Positions 1-6,807 of a stretch of 16,797 nucleotides of DNA are shown in pieces. How positions within the stretch are numbered: the first letter of the stretch is position 1; each line of letters begins with the position of its first letter. The position numbers and the translations under genes are program-made. The notes under the pieces are model-generated. The model was given only the letters and a program-made list of their open reading frames with translations. It was not told the DNA's origin and made no database searches. Source of the DNA: Chromera velia (taxonomy: Eukaryota > Sar > Chromeraceae); the NCBI GenBank assembly GCA_018398765.1, contig JAHBMJ010002659.1:1-16797 (forward strand). The letters are read 5' to 3'.

Positions 1-358
1 CTGCAGTGAATCAATCGATCTCAATCGACCCGCAAACGACCCATCACATAAACATCCCTCGACATGTTGGCATGCCACGGCCAACAACATGAGCAGGCAT
101 CGGCTTGCATAGACCCCTTCATGCAGCCGATCATAGAAAAATACCCATTCAGACTGGATGCTCCACATTCAGTCACCAGACAAATGACTCCGTGCATTAA
201 ACGGTGCAAAAAAAAATAAATAGACGGAAGAAGAGAACAGAATACATGCATGTGCGTGCGAAAGGCATTGAGAAGGAAACCTGAACATAGGAAAGAGAAA
301 AGCAATAAAAAGCATACAAAAGAGAGAGAAGAAATAGGGAAAGACACAGAGAAAGATG
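1..358 (-). repeat. Second copy of the retrotransposon 3' UTR block, outside the 3' LTR
   Basis: This block aligns without gaps to 756-1113 at a constant offset of 755 bases. I count 7 differences, all transitions (about 98% identity). In element orientation it lies just beyond the 3' LTR, where flanking host DNA would be expected. The similarity stops at base 358, immediately before the TG that starts the LTR, whereas the other copy continues into unrelated 3' UTR sequence after 1113. Base 1 is the window edge, so the block may extend leftward. The long minus-strand open frame inside it (Leu/Phe/Ser-rich, ending near 21) follows from the purine-rich plus strand and is not called as a gene. 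Confidence 0.9.
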
Positions 359-640
359 TGTAAGATTGCTAAGAGATAACTAAGGAGGATTTCTAGAGCC
401 ATTCATAGGACGCACAAAAGAACTGATCGTTCGGTTCTTCTTCTAGACATTGTTGTTTCTCCATAAACCACAATACATCACAACACCGGTGTCAGTCTGT
501 AAAAAGACGCATGCAGCAAAAGCATGCAGACTGAAGCAGGCCGGCAGACTAAGCGCGTGCGTTAAACACGCGGCGGCGCGATAATCAGGCGATGACAATC
601 AGGCGATGACACGTTGGCGGCGCCAGGCATCAGTACTACA
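359..640 (-). repeat. 3' LTR of the retrotransposon
   Basis: This is a 282-bp copy with TG...CA termini, identical in length to 6447-6728. Differences from the 5' LTR are at 413, 471, 501, 535, 563 and 586, all C/T or A/G. It contains a tandem 14-bp repeat (aatcaggcgatgac, twice, about 584-611) and a pair of gcatgcag repeats near 510-529. The inner end abuts a purine-rich tract on the element strand, as expected for a 3' LTR. Confidence 0.95.
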
Positions 641-645
641 ACATG

Positions 646-657
646 CCCGCCCCTCTC
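646..657 (-). promoter_or_regulatory. Polypurine tract (plus-strand primer site) of the retrotransposon
   Basis: On the element strand this reads GAGAGGGGCGGG and lies five bases from the first base of the 3' LTR. Position and purine content match the polypurine tract that primes plus-strand synthesis in LTR retrotransposons. Its exact limits are inferred. Confidence 0.65.
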
Positions 658-1169
658 AGACGTGTGTTCTCACACGTAGTCAAACCTGAGCGGACACACT
701 TTTATCAAATGCAGCTGGACAAGATATTTGTTCACTGACGGCCAGACACATAAAGCTGCAGTGAATCAATCGATCTCAATCGACCCGCAAACGACCCATC
801 ACATAAACATCCCTCGACATGTTGGCATGTCATGGCCAACAACATGAGCAGGCATCGGCTTGCATGGACCCCTTCATGCAGCCGATCATAGAAAAACACC
901 CATTCAGACTGGATGCTCCACATTCAGTCACCAGACAAATGACTCCGTGCATTAAACGGTGCAAAAAAAAATAAATAGACGGAAGAAGAGAACAGAATAC
1001 ATGCATGCGCGCGCGAAAGGCATTGAGAAGGAAACCTGAACATAGGAAAGAGAAAAGCAATAAAAAGCATACAAAAGAGAGAGAAGAAATAGGGAAAGAC
1101 ACAGAAAAAGATGCAGAGACGATGACAGAGAGAGAAGACGTCGTCACAAGACGGAGAGAAGAAAACTGC

Positions 1170-1212
1170 ATCATTCATTCATTCATGCATTCATTGATTC
1201 ATCCATTCATTC
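1170..1212. repeat. Imperfect (ATTC)n microsatellite
   Basis: A run of cattcattcattcatg-type units with occasional substitutions lies in the retrotransposon 3' UTR, just outside the block duplicated at 1-358. Confidence 0.8.
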
Positions 1213-1328
1213 TCACTTCCCCCGTCCTTCCCGCGACCCCTCAGGAATAAAACGAAAGTGAGAGAAAGTCATACACAAACATTTAGTAGTACTCATATGC
1301 ATTCATTCCCTTTTGATTCCTAGTCTCT

Positions 1329-2057
1329 TTACTTCTTTCCCCCTCTCCCTCCGAGAGGCCTTCCAGGCCGCACCAAGAACTCTCTGATTTTCGAACGAGC
1401 ATTCAGAAGATTTTTTGATGGCTCCCACGTGGCATTCTCTTCTGAATCCCCTTTCCAGTGTACCAAATGCTCCAGACTATGACCGATCTTCCTCTTGTCG
1501 AGGACTGTCTCTACTTCATGCTCTTCTTCAGTCAAGTGTGGAAGGCGCACCGGCGGAGGATTTTTTTCAGACTGTCCTTCTTGCAACAAATATCTCTTCA
1601 ACCAAACCACGTAGAGAACTGGATGTCTTCTGACCCCCTCAGGAAACACCAGTTCGTATGCGACCTTTCCGACCCATCGGTCTACTTCAAATGGCCCGTA
1701 CCACAGATATGCAAGTTTCTTTCGATCTCCCTCCGGTGTTTTTGCTCCGGCAAAGAAATTCCTGTGGACCATAACCCAATCCCCAGGCTTGAATCCTTCT
1801 TCTCTTCTTTTCTGGTTGTAGTAATGTGCTGCTCTCTCCCTCGCTCTCTCCAATCGGTCTTTCACCTCCTGAACGATGTCTACCCTCTCCTTCAAGTCTT
1901 GTGAAGCTTCAGGTGAGGATGGGTGGGGGCAGAGAAAACTGGGGAGAGTGAGTGGATCTCTTCGTTCAACAACACGGAAGGGAGTGAATCCAGTCGACTT
2001 GTGGACGCTCGTACGGACTGCAAAGGCAAGCATCTTCAAGTGCTGAGGCCAGTCCTT
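1329..2057 (-). CDS. C-terminal part of retrotransposon polyprotein: integrase tail, GPF module and chromodomain
   Basis: This segment continues the pol frame after the TAG at 2058-2060 and ends with TAA. It starts with the conserved end of the integrase core (AFAVRTSVHKSTGFTPF). A GPY/F-type module follows (YGPFEV and HPVLYVVWLKRY, about 1590-1700), and then a chromodomain (about 1374-1526: VETVLDKRK, LVHWKGD, ATWEP). In chromoviruses this tail directs integration, often toward particular chromatin. The central Trp of the chromodomain is present. The usual first and third aromatic cage residues are not (Glu/His-rich start; Asp after WKG), so methyl-lysine binding is doubtful and it resembles the divergent chromodomains found in many chromoviruses. 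No convincing independent start exists (the first Met is internal to the conserved core), so this is a broken or read-through portion of pol, not a separate gene. Confidence 0.85.
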   Translation of the reverse strand, partial: KDWPQHLKMLAFAVRTSVHKSTGFTPFRVVERRDPLTLPSFLCPHPSSPEASQDLKERVDIVQEVKDRLERARERAAHYYNQKRREEGFKPGDWVMVHRNFFAGAKTPEGDRKKLAYLWYGPFEVDRWVGKVAYELVFPEGVRRHPVLYVVWLKRYLLQEGQSEKNPPPVRLPHLTEEEHEVETVLDKRKIGHSLEHLVHWKGDSEENATWEPSKNLLNARSKIREFLVRPGRPLGGRGGKK

Positions 2058-5000
2058 CTAATGGTCTGCGACGAAGCACCGAAGCATCTGCTCAAGCGTC
2101 CGATTCTCAATCTCCGTCTGTCCATCTGTCTGAGGGTGCTGAGCAGTTGACATCTTGAGGTTGGTTCTGCACAGGTGGAACAGTGTTTGCCAGAAGTTTG
2201 AGATAAACCTGGAGTCGCGATTAGAGACAATTGATTGTGGTATGCCATGCTCATACACCACTTCGTCGAAAAACTTCTGTGCTGTCTCTCGGGCTCCGGC
2301 TGTCTCTCTGGTAGGAACAAAGATCGCCCACTTGCTCAACCTGCACACCACATCCATAATCGAGTCAACTACCTCTCCCTTGAACTGAACAGGCAGAAGA
2401 CCAGTAATGAAATCCATTGAGAGATCGTGAAAGGGAGACTCTGGCATAGAGAGTGGTTGAAGAAGGCCTGCAGGCTTTTCGTTCGACGGTTTGTTCCTTT
2501 GACACACATTGCAGTGAGCGATGTAGTGCATCACCTGCTTCCATATGTGCGGCCAAAAAAAGTCTGCAGCCAGTCGTCGGTAGGTCTTGTCCACTCCAAG
2601 GTGCCCAGCCAAAGGAGAATCGTGACACTCCCAGATGACTTGCCTTTGCAGTGTCTTCGTCGGGATCGCCAGTCTCCTCTGGTCATAGTACAGAAGTCCC
2701 TCTTTCACCGAGAAATGACTCAAACGCAAACGCAGGTAGGCAGGGGGGGTGCCTTGGGTGGGAGCATGAGTGAGAAAAGGAAGGAGTTCCTTGAAAAAAG
2801 AGTCTTGAGCGTACCCCTTCCTAACTTGATCCAGAAACTTTGCATCTGGACAGACCTTTCGAGTGCTCTCCACCTGGGCAATTCGGTCTGTTTCCTTTTC
2901 ATCAGACCTCTCCTCTCCTGTCTGCTTCTGCGTTCTGGTTTGAGATGGTCGACGTGATAGCGCGTCTGCCACAACGTTTTTGGAGCCAGGGATGTACTGA
3001 GGAACAATGCCCAATACATTCAGGAAGATGGCCCATCTCTTCACTCTGTCGGGGCCTTCGATCAGACCCCCTGAAGTGCCGAGCCACTTCAAGCTCTCGT
3101 GATCGGAGTAGACCTTCGTGGTGTGATTCACATAAATGCGGAAGGTCTTTACTCCAAACACAACTGCCAGAAGTTCCTTCTCCCGAATCGGATACTTCTG
3201 CTCAGCTTGAACAAGCTTCCTGGAAGCAAGGGCTACAACTCTCAGTCCATTCACTCTTGGATCCCACTGCATCAGAGCTGCCGCAATGCAGATCTCTTTC
3301 TCTGACGCATCAACATACAAGTCAAAAGGGCGGGTAGGATCTGGGATAAAGAGAAGAATCAATTCTGCAATCTTCTCTTTCAACTCCTTGAACGCTGCTT
3401 CACAGACCTCTGACCAAACGAACTCAACCTTCACCTGGAGAAGAGAAGTGAGCGGGGCTGTGACGTGACTATACTTGTAGATGAATCTCCAAAACCAGTT
3501 ACACAGTCCCAAGAAGACACGGAGCTCGTGTTTGTTCTCAGGCTTCGGCCAAGTCTGAACGAGCTCTGCCTTCTTCGGCTCCGCTCTCACTCCTACATTC
3601 GAGATCTCCAGCCCGATATACACAACTTTCGGGACAAAGAATTTGCACTTGGAGATCTTCACATAATACTCGTCTTTTCTCAGGCATCCAAGGACTCTCT
3701 GCAAATCCTCTTCATGTTGGTCGACCGTCGGGGAGTACACGAGGACATCATCGATCCAAGCAAATGCGCAGTCATCCAGAACTTCACGAAGGCAAACCTG
3801 AATAGCTCGCTGGCTGGTCGGTGGTGGGTTACACATCCCAAAAGGCATCACCAGCCACTCATAGTTGCCGTACCGGGTGCACATCACTGTCTTCGGTTCG
3901 TCACCCAGTCGAATGCGAAGCTGATAGAAAAACTGCCGCATATCAAGGACCGAAAAAATTTTTGCTCCGTGGAGACGGTCCAACAATTCTTCCGGTCTGG
4001 GCATCGCGTACTTGTCCTTAATTGTGATCTTGTTGATGGCGCGGTAGTCGATGCACATCCGTAGACTCCCATCTTTCTTCGCCACAAAGAAGGCTGGTGC
4101 CGCAAATGGAGAGACAGAGGGACGGATGAATCCCTTTGCCAACAGGTTATCCAGTTGTCTCCTCATCTCATCAAGCTCTCCAAAAGAAAGTCGGTATGAC
4201 GGCCGAGCGGGAGGAGGGTATCCAGGCTCCAGATCAATCGCGAACTTGACTGACCATCTTGGGGGTAGCTTGGGGATCTCATCGCAAAAGATATCCCGAT
4301 ACTCTCCCACCACCCGTCGAACTGCAGGGTGGAGGGAGGGATCACTCATGACTTTTGACCACCCCCTATGGAGCGTTTCATCCTTCTTCCTTTCTGCCTT
4401 TTCTTCTACTGTCTCTCCTTCTGGCACTTTCTTCTCTGTCTCTTCTCTGATCGCCGCTGCCATTTTTGCCTCACCTGGGGGTTCTACCTCCAGGGTCATC
4501 GGCATAGGGGCCAGTACAGGCTCCACCATTTCTAACCTATAAAGATACACCTCTCGCACACGGCCCTTCCTGACCTCTCTTTTGAACTCTCTGCTGGAAA
4601 GAGTACGGACAGATGTCTGTGTCTGTGACTTGATAGTGACCGACCTTCCATGAGCCCCTGGGATTGGAATCTCCACTTCTCCTTTGCCCCAATGCACACG
4701 AGGCTCATGTTCAATCAGCCACTTCATGCCCAGATAGACATCATAGTCGTCATCGAGGTCAGCCAGGGTGAACTTCATTCTCTGGTGGTACCCCTGAATG
4801 GAGAAGGCCAGAGGACTGGTGTACTCGCTGACCGTAGTCACCACCGTCTGCCCGTCTTCTCCCTTAATGGCCCCCCTGCACCGACGCGAATTTTGCATCT
4901 TCTTGATGGGAAGACCTTTGTTGTGAGCGAATTGGGTAGACAAAAATGTCTCCCCTGCCCCACAGTCTAAGAGCACTCTTACCGGAATGCCCTCGACAGT

Positions 5001-5207
5001 GCCCTGGAAGCGAATCATCTTCACCTTCCCGTCAGCACTGGCAGCGCCGATCATATTCACCTGGTCGTACACGTAGGGGTCAGTGGGCTGCTCTCCCTCA
5101 ATGTTCATCGAAAGCTCATTGTCAGGGAACCAGAATTCTTCCTCTCCTTCTCCAACAACCTGATCCCCCTCCTGCCCTGCAGTCTGGATACCAGCTGCAC
5201 GGCTATT
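2058..5207 (-). CDS. pol: Retrotransposon Pol: aspartic protease, reverse transcriptase, RNase H, integrase (likely inactive)
   Basis: The frame is open from just after a TAG at 5208-5210 to a TAG at 2058-2060. Residues are numbered from the ATG at 5108. Protease: LLDCGAGETF with Asp48, where Cys replaces the usual Ser/Thr. Reverse transcriptase covers about 300-500, with Asp389 in motif A and WIDD at 451-454 where YxDD is usual. RNase H carries Asp600, Glu645, Asp669 and Asp715. Integrase has a zinc-binding HHCC set (His829, His836, Cys866, Cys869) and a D,D(35)E core at 899, 963 and 999. Residue 963 is Asn, so the central catalytic Asp is missing. The frame equals that of gag upstream and the chromodomain segment downstream. 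Pol would be made by suppression of TAGs, or this copy is simply decayed. The start codon choice is uncertain because pol is normally expressed fused to gag. Confidence 0.93.
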   Translation of the reverse strand, partial: NSRAAGIQTAGQEGDQVVGEGEEEFWFPDNELSMNIEGEQPTDPYVYDQVNMIGAASADGKVKMIRFQGTVEGIPVRVLLDCGAGETFLSTQFAHNKGLPIKKMQNSRRCRGAIKGEDGQTVVTTVSEYTSPLAFSIQGYHQRMKFTLADLDDDYDVYLGMKWLIEHEPRVHWGKGEVEIPIPGAHGRSVTIKSQTQTSVRTLSSREFKREVRKGRVREVYLYRLEMVEPVLAPMPMTLEVEPPGEAKMAAAIREETEKKVPEGETVEEKAERKKDETLHRGWSKVMSDPSLHPAVRRVVGEYRDIFCDEIPKLPPRWSVKFAIDLEPGYPPPARPSYRLSFGELDEMRRQLDNLLAKGFIRPSVSPFAAPAFFVAKKDGSLRMCIDYRAINKITIKDKYAMPRPEELLDRLHGAKIFSVLDMRQFFYQLRIRLGDEPKTVMCTRYGNYEWLVMPFGMCNPPPTSQRAIQVCLREVLDDCAFAWIDDVLVYSPTVDQHEEDLQRVLGCLRKDEYYVKISKCKFFVPKVVYIGLEISNVGVRAEPKKAELVQTWPKPENKHELRVFLGLCNWFWRFIYKYSHVTAPLTSLLQVKVEFVWSEVCEAAFKELKEKIAELILLFIPDPTRPFDLYVDASEKEICIAAALMQWDPRVNGLRVVALASRKLVQAEQKYPIREKELLAVVFGVKTFRIYVNHTTKVYSDHESLKWLGTSGGLIEGPDRVKRWAIFLNVLGIVPQYIPGSKNVVADALSRRPSQTRTQKQTGEERSDEKETDRIAQVESTRKVCPDAKFLDQVRKGYAQDSFFKELLPFLTHAPTQGTPPAYLRLRLSHFSVKEGLLYYDQRRLAIPTKTLQRQVIWECHDSPLAGHLGVDKTYRRLAADFFWPHIWKQVMHYIAHCNVCQRNKPSNEKPAGLLQPLSMPESPFHDLSMDFITGLLPVQFKGEVVDSIMDVVCRLSKWAIFVPTRETAGARETAQKFFDEVVYEHGIPQSIVSNRDSRFISNFWQTLFHLCRTNLKMSTAQHPQTDGQTEIENRTLEQMLRCFVADH

Positions 5208-5234
5208 CTAAGCACGCCCTCTCTGCCCCCCCTA
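5208..5234 (-). promoter_or_regulatory. Gag-pol junction with two in-frame TAG codons (candidate readthrough region)
   Basis: The gag frame stops at TAG (5232-5234). Seven codons later comes a second TAG (5208-5210), after which pol runs open in the same frame. A G-rich, purine-rich stretch directly follows the first TAG (seven G, then CAGAGAGGG). Single-stop readthrough at the gag-pol border is known in gammaretroviruses. Two stops in a row would make it inefficient, so decay is the simpler explanation. No frameshift is needed. Confidence 0.5.
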
Positions 5235-6224
5235 TGGGCGACCTCTCTGCGCGTTCGGTGAAGAGCTACGTGGTGGCCCTATCCGTCCGACTGGCATCCA
5301 CACCCATCGTCCTTCTCCACCGCCGGCGCCAACAGGTGGACCTCCCTGACCACCATACATGGGTCTCTGCGGTCCCGAAGGACTCCATGGCCTTCTTCTA
5401 TACAGCTGCTGCAGTCTGGGAACATTTAACCCGAACCCCCTCTGCAAAAACAAGAAGGATGGACAATCTTTCTTCTCATGTCCCTTCTGCTTACAGAGGA
5501 AGCACCGTCCTTGTCGCATCAGTTCGGCTTTCTCTTTTGAAGAAAGAGAGCACACAGCGTCCAGCTGCATGGGAACAGGTCCGTCAGAGTTGGATCCACC
5601 CTGGTGCTTTCCGTTCGGTCTGCTGCCCCCAGTCTGAGCATGCCTCTTTCGGTTCCCACCCCTTCCTTCCAAAGTTTCCGCTGCGATACAAGCCGCCTCT
5701 ACTGCCTCTTCAAGAGTGGAAGGAGCTTTTTTGTTCACCTTGAGGCAAATCGGGTCGGGGATGGCCTTCTTGAAGATGTGGATGAGATCAGCAGGGGTCG
5801 ATGTGTCTTTGATCTCTTCCGCCAGGTCCAGGAAGGCGTCCCCAAAGCTCTCCATACCCTGTGCTTTCGAGTATTGGAGCTCCTCCAGTATATCCCTGCG
5901 GTGATCCTGCTCCAGCGGGTCGATGTACCTCTTTTTCAGTGCCTCTGCAAAGTTTTGGAAGGAACAGAAGGGAGTTGCGCTTTTCTGTTTCCGATGGACC
6001 CACTTCTTTAGAGTCTTCGACAGATAGCTCTTTGAAACAAAGAGCCATCGACTCTCCGACACTCCCGTGCCCTGGCAATACTCCTTCATGTCTTCGAGCC
6101 AGTCAGAGACCTCATGCCGATCCCCTGCAAAGATGGAGGGCTCCCTCACCTTGCAGGCTCGAGGCAGTTCTCCGTCGAGCAACAGAGGATGTTCATCGGC
6201 AGACGTCTCCACTCCAGCGGCCAT
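5232..6224 (-). CDS. gag: Retrotransposon Gag, capsid plus one zinc knuckle
   Basis: A 330-residue structural protein that would form the virus-like particle and bind element RNA. I chose the ATG at 6222-6224 because an in-frame TAA lies at 6240-6242 and no other ATG intervenes. Residues 25-190 have the look of the Ty3/gypsy Gag (Retrotrans_gag) domain: FAGDRHEVSDWLEDM, then a Trp/Phe-rich helical segment (CSFQNFAEALKKRYID). A basic Gly/Arg linker follows, then one CCHC knuckle, CFLCKQKGHEKKDC (Cys241, Cys244, His249, Cys254). The C-terminal 75 residues are Arg/Gly/Pro-rich. It ends at TAG. Protease begins downstream in the same frame. Confidence 0.92.
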   Translation of the reverse strand: MAAGVETSADEHPLLLDGELPRACKVREPSIFAGDRHEVSDWLEDMKEYCQGTGVSESRWLFVSKSYLSKTLKKWVHRKQKSATPFCSFQNFAEALKKRYIDPLEQDHRRDILEELQYSKAQGMESFGDAFLDLAEEIKDTSTPADLIHIFKKAIPDPICLKVNKKAPSTLEEAVEAACIAAETLEGRGGNRKRHAQTGGSRPNGKHQGGSNSDGPVPMQLDAVCSLSSKEKAELMRQGRCFLCKQKGHEKKDCPSFLFLQRGFGLNVPRLQQLYRRRPWSPSGPQRPMYGGQGGPPVGAGGGEGRWVWMPVGRIGPPRSSSPNAQRGRP

Positions 6225-6446
6225 GGTCGGAAGCACAACTTACGTCCGTGGCTCCCGAACTTCATCTGCCAGCCTCTGCATCACAGAGCGCTGCAAGAGA
6301 AGTTCCTGGCGCAGCTCCTGGAACTGCGCGTTGCACTTGGACTGAGTAACAAACTGACTGAATGTCCCTTCAGTCATTCAGTGCAACCACAATACAAATG
6401 GATTTGATCAACGATAGCCTCTGGTCGAACGAGGCTTCTGCTACTC
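6225..6446 (-). other. 5' leader of the retrotransposon; primer-binding site not resolved
   Basis: This 222-bp stretch lies between the 5' LTR and the gag ATG. No TGG-starting match to a tRNA 3' end sits immediately next to the LTR. About 10 bases in there is a perfect 6-bp stem (6416-6421 with 6431-6436) whose loop contains TTCGA on the element strand, resembling a tRNA T-loop. Priming by an unusual tRNA region, or self-priming, is possible but not shown. Confidence 0.55.
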
Positions 6447-6728
6447 TGTAAGATTGCTAAGAGATAACTAAGGAGGATTTCTAGAGCCATTCATAGGACG
6501 TACAAAAGAACTGATCGTTCGGTTCTTCTTCTAGACATTGTTGTTTCTCCATAAACCATAATACATCACAACACCGGTGTCAGTCTGTGAAAAGACGCAT
6601 GCAGCAAAAGCATGCAGACTGAGGCAGGCCGGCAGACTAAGCGCGTGCGTCAAACACGCGGCGGCGCGATAATTAGGCGATGACAATCAGGCGATGACAC
6701 GTTGGCGGCGCCAGGCATCAGTACTACA
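6447..6728 (-). repeat. 5' LTR of the retrotransposon
   Basis: A 282-bp TG...CA direct repeat of 359-640 with six transition differences and no indels. It should carry the promoter for the minus-strand transcript. I could not place a convincing TATA box or transcription start. The flanking sequence to the right (tagcaaaattaagc) is unique in the window. Confidence 0.95.
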
Positions 6729-6807
6729 TAGCAAAATTAAGCAAAATTCACTAACCCTGGCGGCCCAGTGGCGGGTTACAGGCTGCGCGTTCACCCTTTA
6801 GAGAAAC

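Larger units (their letters stand above)
641..1328 (-). other. 3' untranslated region of the retrotransposon
   Basis: This 688-bp stretch lies between the TAA that ends the polyprotein frame and the 3' LTR. It contains the 358-bp block 756-1113 that is repeated at 1-358, an ATTC-type microsatellite near 1170-1212, and purine-rich plus-strand sequence that gives long Leu/Phe/Ser-rich frames on the minus strand. I see no recognisable env-like or other protein in it. Confidence 0.75.
359..6728 (-). mobile_element. Ty3/gypsy chromovirus-type LTR retrotransposon, full-length but probably inactive
   Basis: Two 282-bp direct repeats beginning TG and ending CA (plus strand 359-640 and 6447-6728) bracket gag, protease, reverse transcriptase, RNase H, integrase and a C-terminal chromodomain, all on the minus strand. 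The order PR-RT-RH-IN places it in Ty3/gypsy (Metaviridae), and the chromodomain after integrase marks the chromovirus branch. A purine-rich tract precedes the 3' LTR. The LTRs differ at 6 of 282 positions, all transitions, so the insertion is not fresh. No 5-bp target duplication is visible: the left flank ends in agatg and the right flank begins tagca. That is expected because the left flank is element-derived. Three in-frame TAG codons and a lost integrase catalytic residue suggest a dead copy. Confidence 0.95.

Noticed and set aside
830-1174. 114-residue hydrophobic minus-strand frame in the retrotransposon 3' UTR, a possible env-like gene
   Set aside because: It comes from purine-rich plus-strand DNA, another hydrophobic frame overlaps it, and its reading differs between the two copies (1-358 and 756-1113). 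No signal peptide plus domain structure is recognisable.
2427-5743. Several plus-strand frames of 100-265 residues across the pol region
   Set aside because: They are antisense to conserved RT, RNase H and integrase motifs and show no protein features of their own.
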